Origin: an uncultured Clostridia bacterium
GTDB taxonomy: Bacteria; Bacillota; Clostridia; TANB77; CAG-508
Assembly: GCA_947630065.1 (NCBI GenBank)
Contig: CANRGE010000010.1
Location: forward strand, 1-48,076
DNA length: 48,076 bases
Direction of reading: 5' to 3'
Shown: piece by piece, positions 9,053 to 16,939 of the stretch
How positions within the stretch are numbered: position 1 is the first letter of the stretch
Layout: each line of letters opens with the position of its first letter
Program-made: the position numbers and the translations under genes
The notes under the pieces: generated by a model
Databases searched by the model: none
What the model saw: the letters and a program-made list of their open reading frames with translations, nothing else
What the model was told of the DNA's origin: nothing

Positions 9053-10234
9053 ATGAGTATTAGAGAAAGATTAAGTGGTAACGAAGCTGCTGCTGTTGCT
9101 ATGAGACAAATTAATCCAGATGTTGTTGCTGCATTTCCTATAACACCATCAACAGAAATACCACAATATTTTTCAACTTTTGTTAGTAATGGAAAAGTTG
9201 ATACTGAATTTGTTGCAGTAGAAAGTGAACATAGTGCTATGAGTGCTTGTATAGGTGCTGAAGCTGCTGGTGCTAGAGCAATGACAGCTACATCTGCTAA
9301 TGGATTATCTTATATGTGGGAAGTGATTTATATTGCTTCTAGTATGAGATTACCTATTGTTATGTCTTTAGTAAATCGTGCAGTTTCTGGGCCATTAAAT
9401 ATACATAATGACCATTCTGATGCAATGGGAGTTAGAGATGCTGGCTGGATTATGCTATTTTCAGAAAATAATCAAGAAGCTTATGATAATTTAATTATGG
9501 CTCATAAAATTGCTGAAAATAAAGATGTTTTATTACCTTTAATGGTATGTCAAGATGGATTTATTACATCACATTCAATTGAAAATATTGAATTGATTGA
9601 AGATGATAAAGTTAAAGAATTTGTTGGTAAATATTGTCCAGAACATTATTTATTAAATTCAAAAGAGCCTATTGCTATGGGACCTTTAGATTTACAAGCT
9701 TATTTATTTGAACATAAAAAACAACAAGCAGAAGCTATGCATAATGCAAAAGATGTTATATTAAAAGTAGCTAATGATTTTGAAAAAATGACTGGAAGAA
9801 AATATAGTTTCTTCGAAGAATATAAATTAGATGATGCAGAAATTGCTATTGTTTGTATGAATTCAACAGCAGGAACAACAAAATTCGTTGTAGATAACCT
9901 AAGAGCTAAAGGTATAAAAGCAGGCTTATTAAAAGTTCGTGTTTATAGACCTTTCCCTGCTGAAGAAATTGCAAATGCTTTATCTAACTTAAAGGCTGTT
10001 GCAATTCTTGATAAAGCAGATTCATTAAATGCATGTGGAGGAGCATTATTTACTGATGTTACTTCTGCAATGTATTGTAATAAAAAATCAGTTCCTACTG
10101 TTAATTATATTTATGGAATTGGTGGTAGAGACACTACATCTAATCAAATTGAAGGTGTATTTAATGATTTACAAGAAATAGTTAAAACTGGAAAAATAGA
10201 TAATCCATATAGATATATGGGATTAAGAGGTTAA
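9053..10234 (+). CDS. porA: 2-oxoacid:ferredoxin oxidoreductase, alpha subunit
   Basis: The alpha subunit (393 residues) carries the thiamine-pyrophosphate pyrimidine-binding domain in its first half (AAFPITPSTEIPQ at about 25-37; VESEHSAMSACIGA at about 62-75; TSANGLSYMWE at about 84-94) and a transketolase C-terminal-like domain from about residue 265. AAAGGAG precedes the ATG at normal spacing. It is the third gene of the por operon. It shares the substrate uncertainty of the complex. Confidence 0.93.
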   Translation: MSIRERLSGNEAAAVAMRQINPDVVAAFPITPSTEIPQYFSTFVSNGKVDTEFVAVESEHSAMSACIGAEAAGARAMTATSANGLSYMWEVIYIASSMRLPIVMSLVNRAVSGPLNIHNDHSDAMGVRDAGWIMLFSENNQEAYDNLIMAHKIAENKDVLLPLMVCQDGFITSHSIENIELIEDDKVKEFVGKYCPEHYLLNSKEPIAMGPLDLQAYLFEHKKQQAEAMHNAKDVILKVANDFEKMTGRKYSFFEEYKLDDAEIAIVCMNSTAGTTKFVVDNLRAKGIKAGLLKVRVYRPFPAEEIANALSNLKAVAILDKADSLNACGGALFTDVTSAMYCNKKSVPTVNYIYGIGGRDTTSNQIEGVFNDLQEIVKTGKIDNPYRYMGLRG

Positions 10235-10252
10235 AAGAAAGGAGTTAATATT

Positions 10253-11206
10253 ATGGCATATAATGTAAAAGAAATTATTGCAAATAAACCATCTAGATTT
10301 ACTGCTGGTCATAGAATGTGTGCTGGTTGTGGAGCTCCTCCAATTGCAAGAATGGTATTAAGAGCTCTTCATGATGATGACCATGCTGTTATTTCCGGAG
10401 CTACAGGTTGTATGGAGGTTTCTACTTTTATTTATCCTTATACAGCTTGGACAGATTCTTTTATTCACTCAGCATTTGAAAATGCTGCTTCAACTCTTTC
10501 AGGAGTAGAGGCTGCTTATAAATCATTGAAAAAACAAGGGAAATTACCAGATGATAAACATACAAAGTTTATTGCTTTTGGTGGTGATGGTGGCACATAT
10601 GATATAGGACTACAAAGTTTATCTGGTGCTATGGAAAGAGGTCATGACATGGTATATGTGTGCTATGATAACGGTGCATATATGAATACTGGTATTCAAC
10701 GTTCGTCTGCAACACCAAAATATGCAGATACCACAACTACACCTGCTGGTACAGTTATTCCTGGTAAAATGCAATCTAGAAAAGACTTAGCTAAAATTAT
10801 GGTTGGACATCATTTACCTTATGTAGCTCAAACAATAGCACTTAACAATTTTAAAGATTTATATGAAAAATCTGAAAAAGCAATATATACAGAAGGTCCT
10901 TGTTTCTTAAATGTTCTTGCACCTTGTCCTAGAGGATGGGGATATGCTACAGATGAATTAATGAATATAAATAAATTAGCTGTTGAAACTTGCTATTGGC
11001 CATTATATGAAGTAATTGATGGAAAATATGTTATTAACTATAAACCAAAAAATAGACTTCCTATAGAAGAATTTTTAAAACCACAAAAAAGATTTAAACA
11101 TATGTTTAATCCTGGAAATGAATGGATGATTGAAGATTTTCAAAAAGAAGTTGATGCAAGATGGCAAGAATTATTAGATTTAGAAGAAATAACTAATAAA
11201 GAATAA
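10253..11206 (+). CDS. porB: 2-oxoacid:ferredoxin oxidoreductase, beta subunit
   Basis: This is the TPP-diphosphate-binding subunit, 317 residues. The N-terminal CAGCGAPP provides cluster cysteines together with the cysteine in SGATGCMEV. The TPP/Mg motif is GGDGGTYDIGLQSL followed by YDNGAYMNTG, and CPRGWGY lies near residue 225. It is the last gene of the operon, 18 bases after porA. A degenerate hairpin (11209-11238) and a strong terminator (11240-11271) follow. Confidence 0.93.
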   Translation: MAYNVKEIIANKPSRFTAGHRMCAGCGAPPIARMVLRALHDDDHAVISGATGCMEVSTFIYPYTAWTDSFIHSAFENAASTLSGVEAAYKSLKKQGKLPDDKHTKFIAFGGDGGTYDIGLQSLSGAMERGHDMVYVCYDNGAYMNTGIQRSSATPKYADTTTTPAGTVIPGKMQSRKDLAKIMVGHHLPYVAQTIALNNFKDLYEKSEKAIYTEGPCFLNVLAPCPRGWGYATDELMNINKLAVETCYWPLYEVIDGKYVINYKPKNRLPIEEFLKPQKRFKHMFNPGNEWMIEDFQKEVDARWQELLDLEEITNKE

Positions 11207-11208
11207 AT

Positions 11209-11238
11209 ATATAGGAAAATAGAACTTTCCTATTATAT
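11209..11238. repeat. Degenerate copy of the dispersed hairpin
   Basis: The core TATAGGAAAATAGAACTTTCCTATTATA matches the family at 2525 and 14065, but the left arm has lost bases and the flanking T run is missing. It lies immediately before an ordinary terminator. Confidence 0.6.
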
Positions 11239-11239
11239 G

Positions 11240-11271
11240 AAAAAGAGGTTCTAAAAATAGAACCTCTTTTT
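11240..11271 (+). terminator. Terminator of the por operon
   Basis: A 13-bp perfect stem (11240-11252 with 11259-11271), a six-base loop and a closing T run lie 33 bases after porB. Confidence 0.9.
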
Positions 11272-11301
11272 GTGAATAATTTAGTAAAACTATTCTTCTG
11301 T

Positions 11302-12027
11302 CTAAAATATTTTCGCTGCTTCCTTCCGTAAAGAATTTGCTCTCATAAAAAGATCAGGATACCATATCCGCCTTCCAAACAATTGCTGTAAGCCTGCAAA
11401 AAATTCGTCTTCCTTTATCAGAAGTATTATGCTGTTTTCATAAACATTATTCAGCTGACAGTATGCCTTGTACTTTAAATCCTTACTCAGCCACCAACGG
11501 TTATAACCATATGTTTCCATGCTTTTTAGCATAAGCGCAATTTTTCTAAAGTTCATTATTCTTTTTGTTGTTATACCGTCTAAACCAATTTCGACAACCC
11601 ACTCGTAGTCCTCTACTGCTTCATTTCCTAAATGTGCTCTTATGTATTCTTTGTTACTATCATACAAAGCATCATTTGCTTCTTTACGCAAGTTATTTTC
11701 TTGCATATACAAATGAGACATGCTAATAGTTCTTCCAAAGAGTTCTTTTAAGCATTCCAGGAATTCTTCATCTGTTATAAGCATTACTAAGCCGTCCTCA
11801 TCAGAATTATTTAACTGGCAATATGCTTTATGCTTTTTGTTGTCACTTAACCACCATGGATTGTCTTCGTATATGTGCATACAGTTAAGCTGTCTTGTTA
11901 CACTTATGTAAGCCGCAGTATCTGCTTCTTCGATACCTTCTTCTTCTTTTTCTACCTTGTTATACCGTTCAATTGTTTCTTTTCCGAGTAATTTCTCCAA
12001 ATACTCTAAGTTGTCTTTTTCCTGCAT
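11302..12027 (-). CDS. Duplicated-domain hypothetical protein, compositionally foreign
   Basis: The 241-residue protein has no recognised function. It consists of two copies of one unit, about residues 1-117 and 118-241. Matching pairs are WWLSDNKKHKAYCQLNN with WWLSKDLKYKAYCQLNN, LKELFGR with LQQLFGR, and NLRKEA with SLRKEA. No signal peptide or membrane segment is seen. Its base composition is visibly richer in G+C than its neighbours. It uses CGG as a normal in-frame arginine codon three times (minus-strand codons at 11967-11965, 11370-11368 and 11328-11326), which no other gene in the window does. Skipping the C of the first CGG would reach a TAG four codons later. Recent transfer is the best explanation. 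Confidence 0.8.
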   Translation of the reverse strand: MQEKDNLEYLEKLLGKETIERYNKVEKEEEGIEEADTAAYISVTRQLNCMHIYEDNPWWLSDNKKHKAYCQLNNSDEDGLVMLITDEEFLECLKELFGRTISMSHLYMQENNLRKEANDALYDSNKEYIRAHLGNEAVEDYEWVVEIGLDGITTKRIMNFRKIALMLKSMETYGYNRWWLSKDLKYKAYCQLNNVYENSIILLIKEDEFFAGLQQLFGRRIWYPDLFMRANSLRKEAAKIF

Positions 12028-12196
12028 ACTCTTTTCCTCCTTGCAGTTTTATTATTTTAGATTACATGTTACCGCATTGCTATAGCAATGCTATAAGAAC
12101 ATACATGTTTCAATTATATCATAATTTACATAATATTGCAAATAAGATATAATTTTTTAATTATAAACTTGTACATTCTATTTTATTCAAAAATAT

Positions 12197-12225
12197 AAAA
12201 GAGATGAATAATTTTCATCTCTTTT
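12197..12225 (-). terminator. Terminator of the LPXTG protein gene
   Basis: A 12-bp stem (12197-12208 with 12214-12225) with a five-base loop lies 14 bases after the stop at 12239. T-rich sequence follows in both directions. Confidence 0.8.
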
Positions 12226-12238
12226 TTTAGTGTTTTTT

Positions 12239-13729
12239 CTATATATTTTTACATCTTTTTATTTTTATTCCATTTATTATGGCTATTACTCCAAAAGATA
12301 TTATTCCAAAAATTATTATATCATTTTCTCCTGTTTGTGGAAGTTTTGATGGTGTTTTTTCTGTACTACTTACACTATTTGTTTTATTAGAATTAGATGT
12401 TGATGTTGTAGTTACAGTTGAATTTATATTTGTATTTTTATTTGAATTTGTTTCATTTGCATTGCTTGTTCCGTTTCCTGTTCCATTTCCTGTTCCATTT
12501 CCGCTTCCTGTTCCATTTCCACTTCCTGTTCCGTTTCCGCTTCCTGTTCCGTTTTCACTTCCTGTTCCGTTTCCACTTCCTGTTCCATTTCCGCTTCCTG
12601 TTCCATTTCCGCTTCCTGTTCCATTTCCACTTCCTGTTCCGTTCCCGCTTCCTGTTCCATTTCCACTTCCTGTTCCATTTTCACTTTCATTTATTACAGT
12701 TATATTTATTTCTTTACCTGTGTTCACATCCACTATTTGTCCATCGTCTGTAACTTTAAAGCTAAATTTTTGTTGATTTAATATATATCCACCTTTTACA
12801 TATGATTGTCTTAATGTATAAGTTCCAGGTTGTAAATTATCAAAAGTACAAGTTCCATCAGATGATGTTGTTTCTTTTCCTGCTAAATTTCCATTTTCAT
12901 CTAACAATGCAAATCTTGAATCTGCAATAGCTTGTCCTTTAGTATCGATGTTTTTTATAGCTGTTTCATATTTTCTTATTTCTATATCTAAATTTTTGAA
13001 TATTGCTTTTGTCTTTCTTTCGCAATCATGTAAATTGTATGATGCAATAAGTCCAAAATCATTTCCTGGATATTTATTCAATTTAGTGTTTAATACTTCT
13101 TGAGAATTATCTACTATTCTTAAACTATTTTGAGTTATTATTACTTGTAAATTATGTATTTTAGTATCTACTTTTTTCATTTTAATAACTTCTGTTCCTA
13201 AACTTGCTACTTTTGTTCCATTTGAATTATTTAGTTGTGTTACTGGTACATTTTCTAAATAATATAAGACTATATCAGTTTCTGTAAATAATACAATATA
13301 TCCTGTAAATAGTCCATTTTCTATTTTGGAATTAACAATTATACCTGCTCCTTCTAAAGAGTGATATTGTGTTTCTGTTTCATCTAATATAAAGATAAAT
13401 GTTTTTTCTGCTTTAGAATTATATTTTTTATATAAAAAATCCTTATATGAAATTGCGTCATATCCAAAGAAGTGTATTGATTGTCCTATAAATTTTATAT
13501 GTTTTCCATTATATGTTTTGTCATCTGTTGTGGTTCTTGTATACCAATCCCAATAATTTTCATTATACCAATTTTGTGATTCTAATTGCTCTTCTTTTAT
13601 TGCCTCTTGTTTTCCTTCTATATTTTTATTTAATAATGTTGAATTTGTTGAAACCATGCTAGTAAATAATACTAATACTGCTATAATTGATATTGCAAAT
13701 CTTACTTTTATATTATTATATTTTTTCAA
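12239..13729 (-). CDS. LPXTG surface protein with SpaA/Cna-B-like domain and Gly-rich repeats
   Basis: This is a cell-wall-anchored surface protein of 496 residues. A signal peptide or anchor covers about 8-30. An unrecognised extracellular region covers 30-260. A Cna-B/SpaA-like prealbumin domain follows at about 263-350 (ADSRFALLDENGNLAGKETT then GTYTLRQ). About eleven six-residue GTGSGN units follow, then a Ser/Thr/Asn-rich spacer, the sorting signal KLPQTGEND, a hydrophobic segment and a basic tail (IKRCKN). The start codon is TTG with AAAGGAGG upstream. The sortase at 2611 could process it, but the genes are not linked. Ligand and function are unknown. Confidence 0.9.
   Translation of the reverse strand: MKKYNNIKVRFAISIIAVLVLFTSMVSTNSTLLNKNIEGKQEAIKEEQLESQNWYNENYWDWYTRTTTDDKTYNGKHIKFIGQSIHFFGYDAISYKDFLYKKYNSKAEKTFIFILDETETQYHSLEGAGIIVNSKIENGLFTGYIVLFTETDIVLYYLENVPVTQLNNSNGTKVASLGTEVIKMKKVDTKIHNLQVIITQNSLRIVDNSQEVLNTKLNKYPGNDFGLIASYNLHDCERKTKAIFKNLDIEIRKYETAIKNIDTKGQAIADSRFALLDENGNLAGKETTSSDGTCTFDNLQPGTYTLRQSYVKGGYILNQQKFSFKVTDDGQIVDVNTGKEINITVINESENGTGSGNGTGSGNGTGSGNGTGSGNGTGSGNGTGSGNGTGSENGTGSGNGTGSGNGTGSGNGTGNGTGNGTSNANETNSNKNTNINSTVTTTSTSNSNKTNSVSSTEKTPSKLPQTGENDIIIFGIISFGVIAIINGIKIKRCKNI
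12470..12690. repeat. 18-bp tandem repeats coding for GTGSGN
   Basis: About eleven near-identical 18-base units encode the Gly-Thr-Gly-Ser-Gly-Asn stalk of the surface protein. Units differ by single bases, mostly in third positions, with a few shorter GTGN units at the end. Copy number could change by recombination or slippage without breaking the frame. Confidence 0.9.
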
Positions 13730-13900
13730 CTTTTTCCTCCTTTACATAATATTTCCATTTATTATTATACACTATTTATGTAAACTTTACTAGTCTTTTT
13801 TGAAAATTTCTGTATTTTTTTGGAAAAATTGGAAAAATATTCACTATTTTTACTGTATTTTATACATTTTTATACATTAACTACTTTAAAGTCTTTTATT

Positions 13901-13941
13901 TGTTCTATAATAGGAAAGTAAAACTTTCCTATTATAGAACA
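13901..13941. repeat. Dispersed perfect hairpin, copy 2
   Basis: A 19-bp perfect stem (13901-13919 with 13923-13941) surrounds the loop AAA. The core matches copies at 2525 and 14065, but the outer arms read TGTTC/GAACA rather than T/A runs. It lies inside the 424-base intergenic region 13730-14153, which holds no gene apart from stem-loops. Confidence 0.85.
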
Positions 13942-14052
13942 AATCTCGCTTCGCGAGACCTTTTCTCTACATCTTAAAGTTTGCTATCTAAATTCAAGGT
14001 CTCAAAGAAGCGTAAAGATTTGTTGACGCGAAAATTTACAAAGTAAATTTTC
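13939..14052. other. Nested stem-loop element between two hairpin repeats
   Basis: Three arms pair across a 33-base centre: ACAAATCT (13939-13946) with AGATTTGT (14016-14023), CGCTTC (13947-13952) with GAAGCG (14007-14012), and GAGACCTT (13955-13962) with AAGGTCTC (13996-14003). A second 10-bp perfect hairpin follows (14030-14039 with 14043-14052). There is no open frame. It could be a structured RNA, a repeat-type mobile unit or a recombination relic. Confidence 0.65.
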
Positions 14053-14064
14053 TGTGCAATGTTA

Positions 14065-14111
14065 TTTTTTTATATAATAGGAAAGTAAAACTTTCCTATT
14101 ATATAAAAAAA
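14065..14111. repeat. Dispersed perfect hairpin, copy 3
   Basis: A 22-bp perfect stem (14065-14086 with 14090-14111) surrounds the loop AAA. It shares stem and left flank (TGCAATGTTATTTTTTT) with the copy at 2525. It lies about 40 bases after the ferredoxin stop on the minus strand, where it could end transcription. Confidence 0.85.
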
Positions 14112-14153
14112 GACTCACTTCAAATTGAAATAAGTCTTATTATATACTATTTA

Positions 14154-14321
14154 CTATGCTTGTGGTGCATCTACTGGACAACATCCTGCACATGTTCCAC
14201 ATTCTATACATCTATCTGGATCTATTATGTATTTGTCCTCTCCTTCTGAAATGCACTCTACTGGGCAATTAGCTGCACAAGCTCCACATTTGATGCATGC
14301 GTCTGTAATTTTAAATGCCAT
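14154..14321 (-). CDS. Small 2[4Fe-4S] ferredoxin
   Basis: This is a 55-residue clostridial-type ferredoxin, an electron carrier for enzymes such as the oxidoreductase at 8124-11206. Two complete cluster motifs are visible: CIKCGACAANCP and CIECGTCAGCCP. The ATG at 14321 is preceded by AAAAGGAGG at good spacing. The gene is monocistronic, with a hairpin at about 14109-14140 (AAGACT paired with AGTCTT) and the repeat hairpin beyond it. The call is secure. Confidence 0.93.
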   Translation of the reverse strand: MAFKITDACIKCGACAANCPVECISEGEDKYIIDPDRCIECGTCAGCCPVDAPQA

Positions 14322-14383
14322 ATTTATCGCCTCCTTTTATTAGTGTATCTATAATATTTTTATTATTATATTCTTACTATATT

Positions 14384-15301
14384 CTATATTTCTTCATTAT
14401 TTTTATCTAATTGTTCTAATTTTTCTAATTCTTTTAGTTCTTTTAATTCTTCTTTATCTATTCCATCCATTTCATTCTGAGATTCTACATTTTTTATTAT
14501 TTCCAATTCGTCTGCTTTAAATTTTTTATAGTAGAAACCATCTTTATCTTTAAATTTAACTCTTACAATCTCTTTTAATGTTTCTAATGAATCTACTACT
14601 CCTTCTCCATCTTCTTTAGATTTTACTATAGCTCCAACTTTTGGAAGATGTTTTAATTTTTCTTCATATACATCTTGTTCATATTTTAAACAGCACATTA
14701 ATCTTCCGCAATTACCTGATATTTTTGATGGATTTAATGATATATTTTGTTCTTTTGCCATTTTTATTGATACTGTTTCAAAACCTCCTAAGAATGAGCA
14801 ACAACAAAGTTGTCTACCACATACTCCATTTCCACCTATTCTTTTTACTTCATCCCTTACGCCAATTTGTCTTAACTCTATTCTAGTTTTAAATATTGCT
14901 GCTAAGTCTTTTACTAATTCTCTAAAATCTATTCTTCCTTCTGCTGTAAAATAAAATAAAATTTTACTATTATCAAACTTATATTCAACATCTATTAATG
15001 TCATATCTAATTTATGCTTTTTTATATTTTTTAAACAAATTTCAAAGGCTTCTTTTTCTTTCTTTTTATTTTCTTCATTATGTTTTTTATCTTTTGGGGT
15101 TGCAACTCGTATAATTGGTTTTAATGGTACTTCTAATTTAGATTCATCGAACATTTTGTTTTCTATTACTACTTCTGCATATTCTTGCCCCATAGATGTA
15201 TCTACTATTACATATTGTCCTTTATGTATTTCTTCACCATTTGTTTCAAAAAAATATATTTTGCCTGGTCTTTTAAATCTAACTCCTATTATTTCTTTCA
15301 A
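14384..15301 (-). CDS. ricT: PSP1-domain regulatory protein RicT (YaaT)
   Basis: The Bacillus homologue forms the Y-complex with RicA and RicF, which aids RNase Y-dependent mRNA maturation and developmental phosphorelay. This protein carries the cysteine clusters CGRQLCCCSFLG and CGRLMCCLKYE that hold its Fe-S clusters. The start is best at TTG 15301 (LKEIIGVRF), because GGGAGGA overlapping the end of holB lies nine bases upstream; the ATG at 15319 is inside that site. The acidic C-terminal tail of about 40 residues is rich in Glu/Leu/Lys. It follows holB by five bases, the same holB-ricT order as in Bacillus. Confidence 0.92.
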   Translation of the reverse strand: MKEIIGVRFKRPGKIYFFETNGEEIHKGQYVIVDTSMGQEYAEVVIENKMFDESKLEVPLKPIIRVATPKDKKHNEENKKKEKEAFEICLKNIKKHKLDMTLIDVEYKFDNSKILFYFTAEGRIDFRELVKDLAAIFKTRIELRQIGVRDEVKRIGGNGVCGRQLCCCSFLGGFETVSIKMAKEQNISLNPSKISGNCGRLMCCLKYEQDVYEEKLKHLPKVGAIVKSKEDGEGVVDSLETLKEIVRVKFKDKDGFYYKKFKADELEIIKNVESQNEMDGIDKEELKELKELEKLEQLDKNNEEI

Positions 15302-15306
15302 AACTG

Positions 15307-16194
15307 CTATTCCTCCCATATTTTATATAGTAAATTATCTATACTCATATCATAATTTGCATTTGCTTTTAATGCTATTTTAGTTTGCTCAACTGCTTCT
15401 ATATATCTTATAAATTTTGAATCATTTTTACTTTTGTTAAATAATATTACATTTATATAATCTAATATTTCATAAATGCTATCTTTTTCTTTATACATTA
15501 CTTCTAGTTTTTGCATTGCTTTTATTATATTATAATTTTCTATATTATTAAAGACATTTTCTATATTTGTATATAAATCAATTTTTTCTGATATTTTTAT
15601 TAACTTTTCTATGCTTCCATCAGCTAAATTTAATACATTTTCTGAAATATTAGAAAATTCACTATGTTTTTGTATGTATTTTTTCATTTCGTCAAGTTGT
15701 AATTTATTAAATAATATTTTTGTACACCTTGACCTAATTGTATTTAAAAACAAACTTTCATTTGTTCCTATTAATACAATTGTAATATATTCTGGTGGTT
15801 CTTCTAATGTCTTTAATAAACAGTTTGCTGCTTCATTTGTCATTTGATCTGCATCTTTTATTATATACACTTTTTTATTTGAAATTATAGGTTTTTCTAA
15901 TACCTTTTTTTGCATCTCTCTAATTTGTTCTATTTTTATCTTTCCATCTTGAGATTGGATTTGAATTAAATCTGGATTATTGTTATTAGCTAATTCTAAA
16001 CATGATTTACAAGAACTACAATTTTCATCATTATTTTGGCATAGTATTATTTTTGCAAATTCTCTAGCAAATAAAGTTTTTCCAATTCCAGATGGTCCTA
16101 CAAACATATAACTATGTGTTAGTTTATTATTTTCTATATTCTTCCTTAGTAATACTTTTATAGGTTCATTTCCAATTAAATTATCAAAACTCAA
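15307..16194 (-). CDS. holB: DNA polymerase III delta' subunit
   Basis: This subunit of the clamp loader helps place the sliding clamp at primed DNA. The 295 residues show the Walker A motif GPSGIGKT (about 33-40), the zinc cysteines CSSCKSC (59-65), the acidic IKDADQMTNEAAN segment, KTLEEPP, and the sensor motif RSRCTKI. Its last codons carry the ribosome site for ricT, so the two are translationally close. lepB follows upstream on the same strand with a 13-base gap. Confidence 0.92.
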   Translation of the reverse strand: MSFDNLIGNEPIKVLLRKNIENNKLTHSYMFVGPSGIGKTLFAREFAKIILCQNNDENCSSCKSCLELANNNNPDLIQIQSQDGKIKIEQIREMQKKVLEKPIISNKKVYIIKDADQMTNEAANCLLKTLEEPPEYITIVLIGTNESLFLNTIRSRCTKILFNKLQLDEMKKYIQKHSEFSNISENVLNLADGSIEKLIKISEKIDLYTNIENVFNNIENYNIIKAMQKLEVMYKEKDSIYEILDYINVILFNKSKNDSKFIRYIEAVEQTKIALKANANYDMSIDNLLYKIWEE

Positions 16195-16207
16195 TTTTTT
16201 TGCTCCT

Positions 16208-16858
16208 TTATTTTACTTTTCCAAATAAATTTAATGGCCAAAATCTAATCCATACTTTGCTTTCTAGTTTTTCTATTGGTATACATCCAAATCTTCTAGA
16301 ATCTGTACTTTGTGGTCTATTATCTCCCATTACAAAAACATAGCCTTGTGGAACTGTTAAGTCTGTAAATGAACCTCCCATTGAATCTGTTACTACTGTT
16401 TTTTGTAAATAATCTTCTTCCAATGGTTTTCCATTTATATACACTTTGTTATCTTCTATCTTTACATGCTCTCCAGGAAGCCCTATTACTCTTTTTATAT
16501 AACTTGTTTTATTTATTTCTAGTCCATAATATATAAATTTATTCCATAATCCTTGTGGTTCATTTTCATATACTGCCACCGGATTTTCTAAATCTACATC
16601 TTGAGCTAGTATATATGATTTGCTTGGTGCTTCAAATGTTACTATTTCTCCTCTTTTTGGTTCTTCCTTTATCGTTCTAAATACTCTATTTAATATTAAT
16701 CTCTGATTTTGTTTTAAAGTTGGATACATAGATGGTTGTTGAACTATTGTAGGTGTTCCTATATAGTGCCTAATTAATAATGCAAACACTATAGCTATTA
16801 TTATACAATAGCACCATTCCAATATTTCTTTTATATGTTTTTTAGTTTCTTCATTCAT
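16208..16858 (-). CDS. lepB: Type I signal peptidase
   Basis: This membrane serine/lysine protease removes signal peptides from exported proteins. The 216 residues have one membrane segment at about 14-31. The catalytic S43 is in QPSMYPTL and K122 in SYIKRVIGLPGE; box E is VMGDNRPQSTDSR. It precedes holB by 13 bases and follows walK by an 80-base gap. Likely clients here include the surface proteins at 12239 and the secreted peptidase. Confidence 0.94.
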   Translation of the reverse strand: MNEETKKHIKEILEWCYCIIIAIVFALLIRHYIGTPTIVQQPSMYPTLKQNQRLILNRVFRTIKEEPKRGEIVTFEAPSKSYILAQDVDLENPVAVYENEPQGLWNKFIYYGLEINKTSYIKRVIGLPGEHVKIEDNKVYINGKPLEEDYLQKTVVTDSMGGSFTDLTVPQGYVFVMGDNRPQSTDSRRFGCIPIEKLESKVWIRFWPLNLFGKVK

Positions 16859-16939
16859 TTTATTTTCCAGCTTTCTTAATTTATTTTAGTTATATTATAT
16901 ATTAGAATATATGCAAATACAAGTTTTAACTCAATAATT

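Noticed and set aside
12470..12690. CRISPR-like array
   Set aside because: The 18-base units are contiguous without spacers and encode the GTGSGN stalk of a surface protein.
12279..12776. Long plus-strand frame rich in Pro/Leu/Phe
   Set aside because: It is the antisense shadow of the glycine-rich repeats and has no ribosome site or family.
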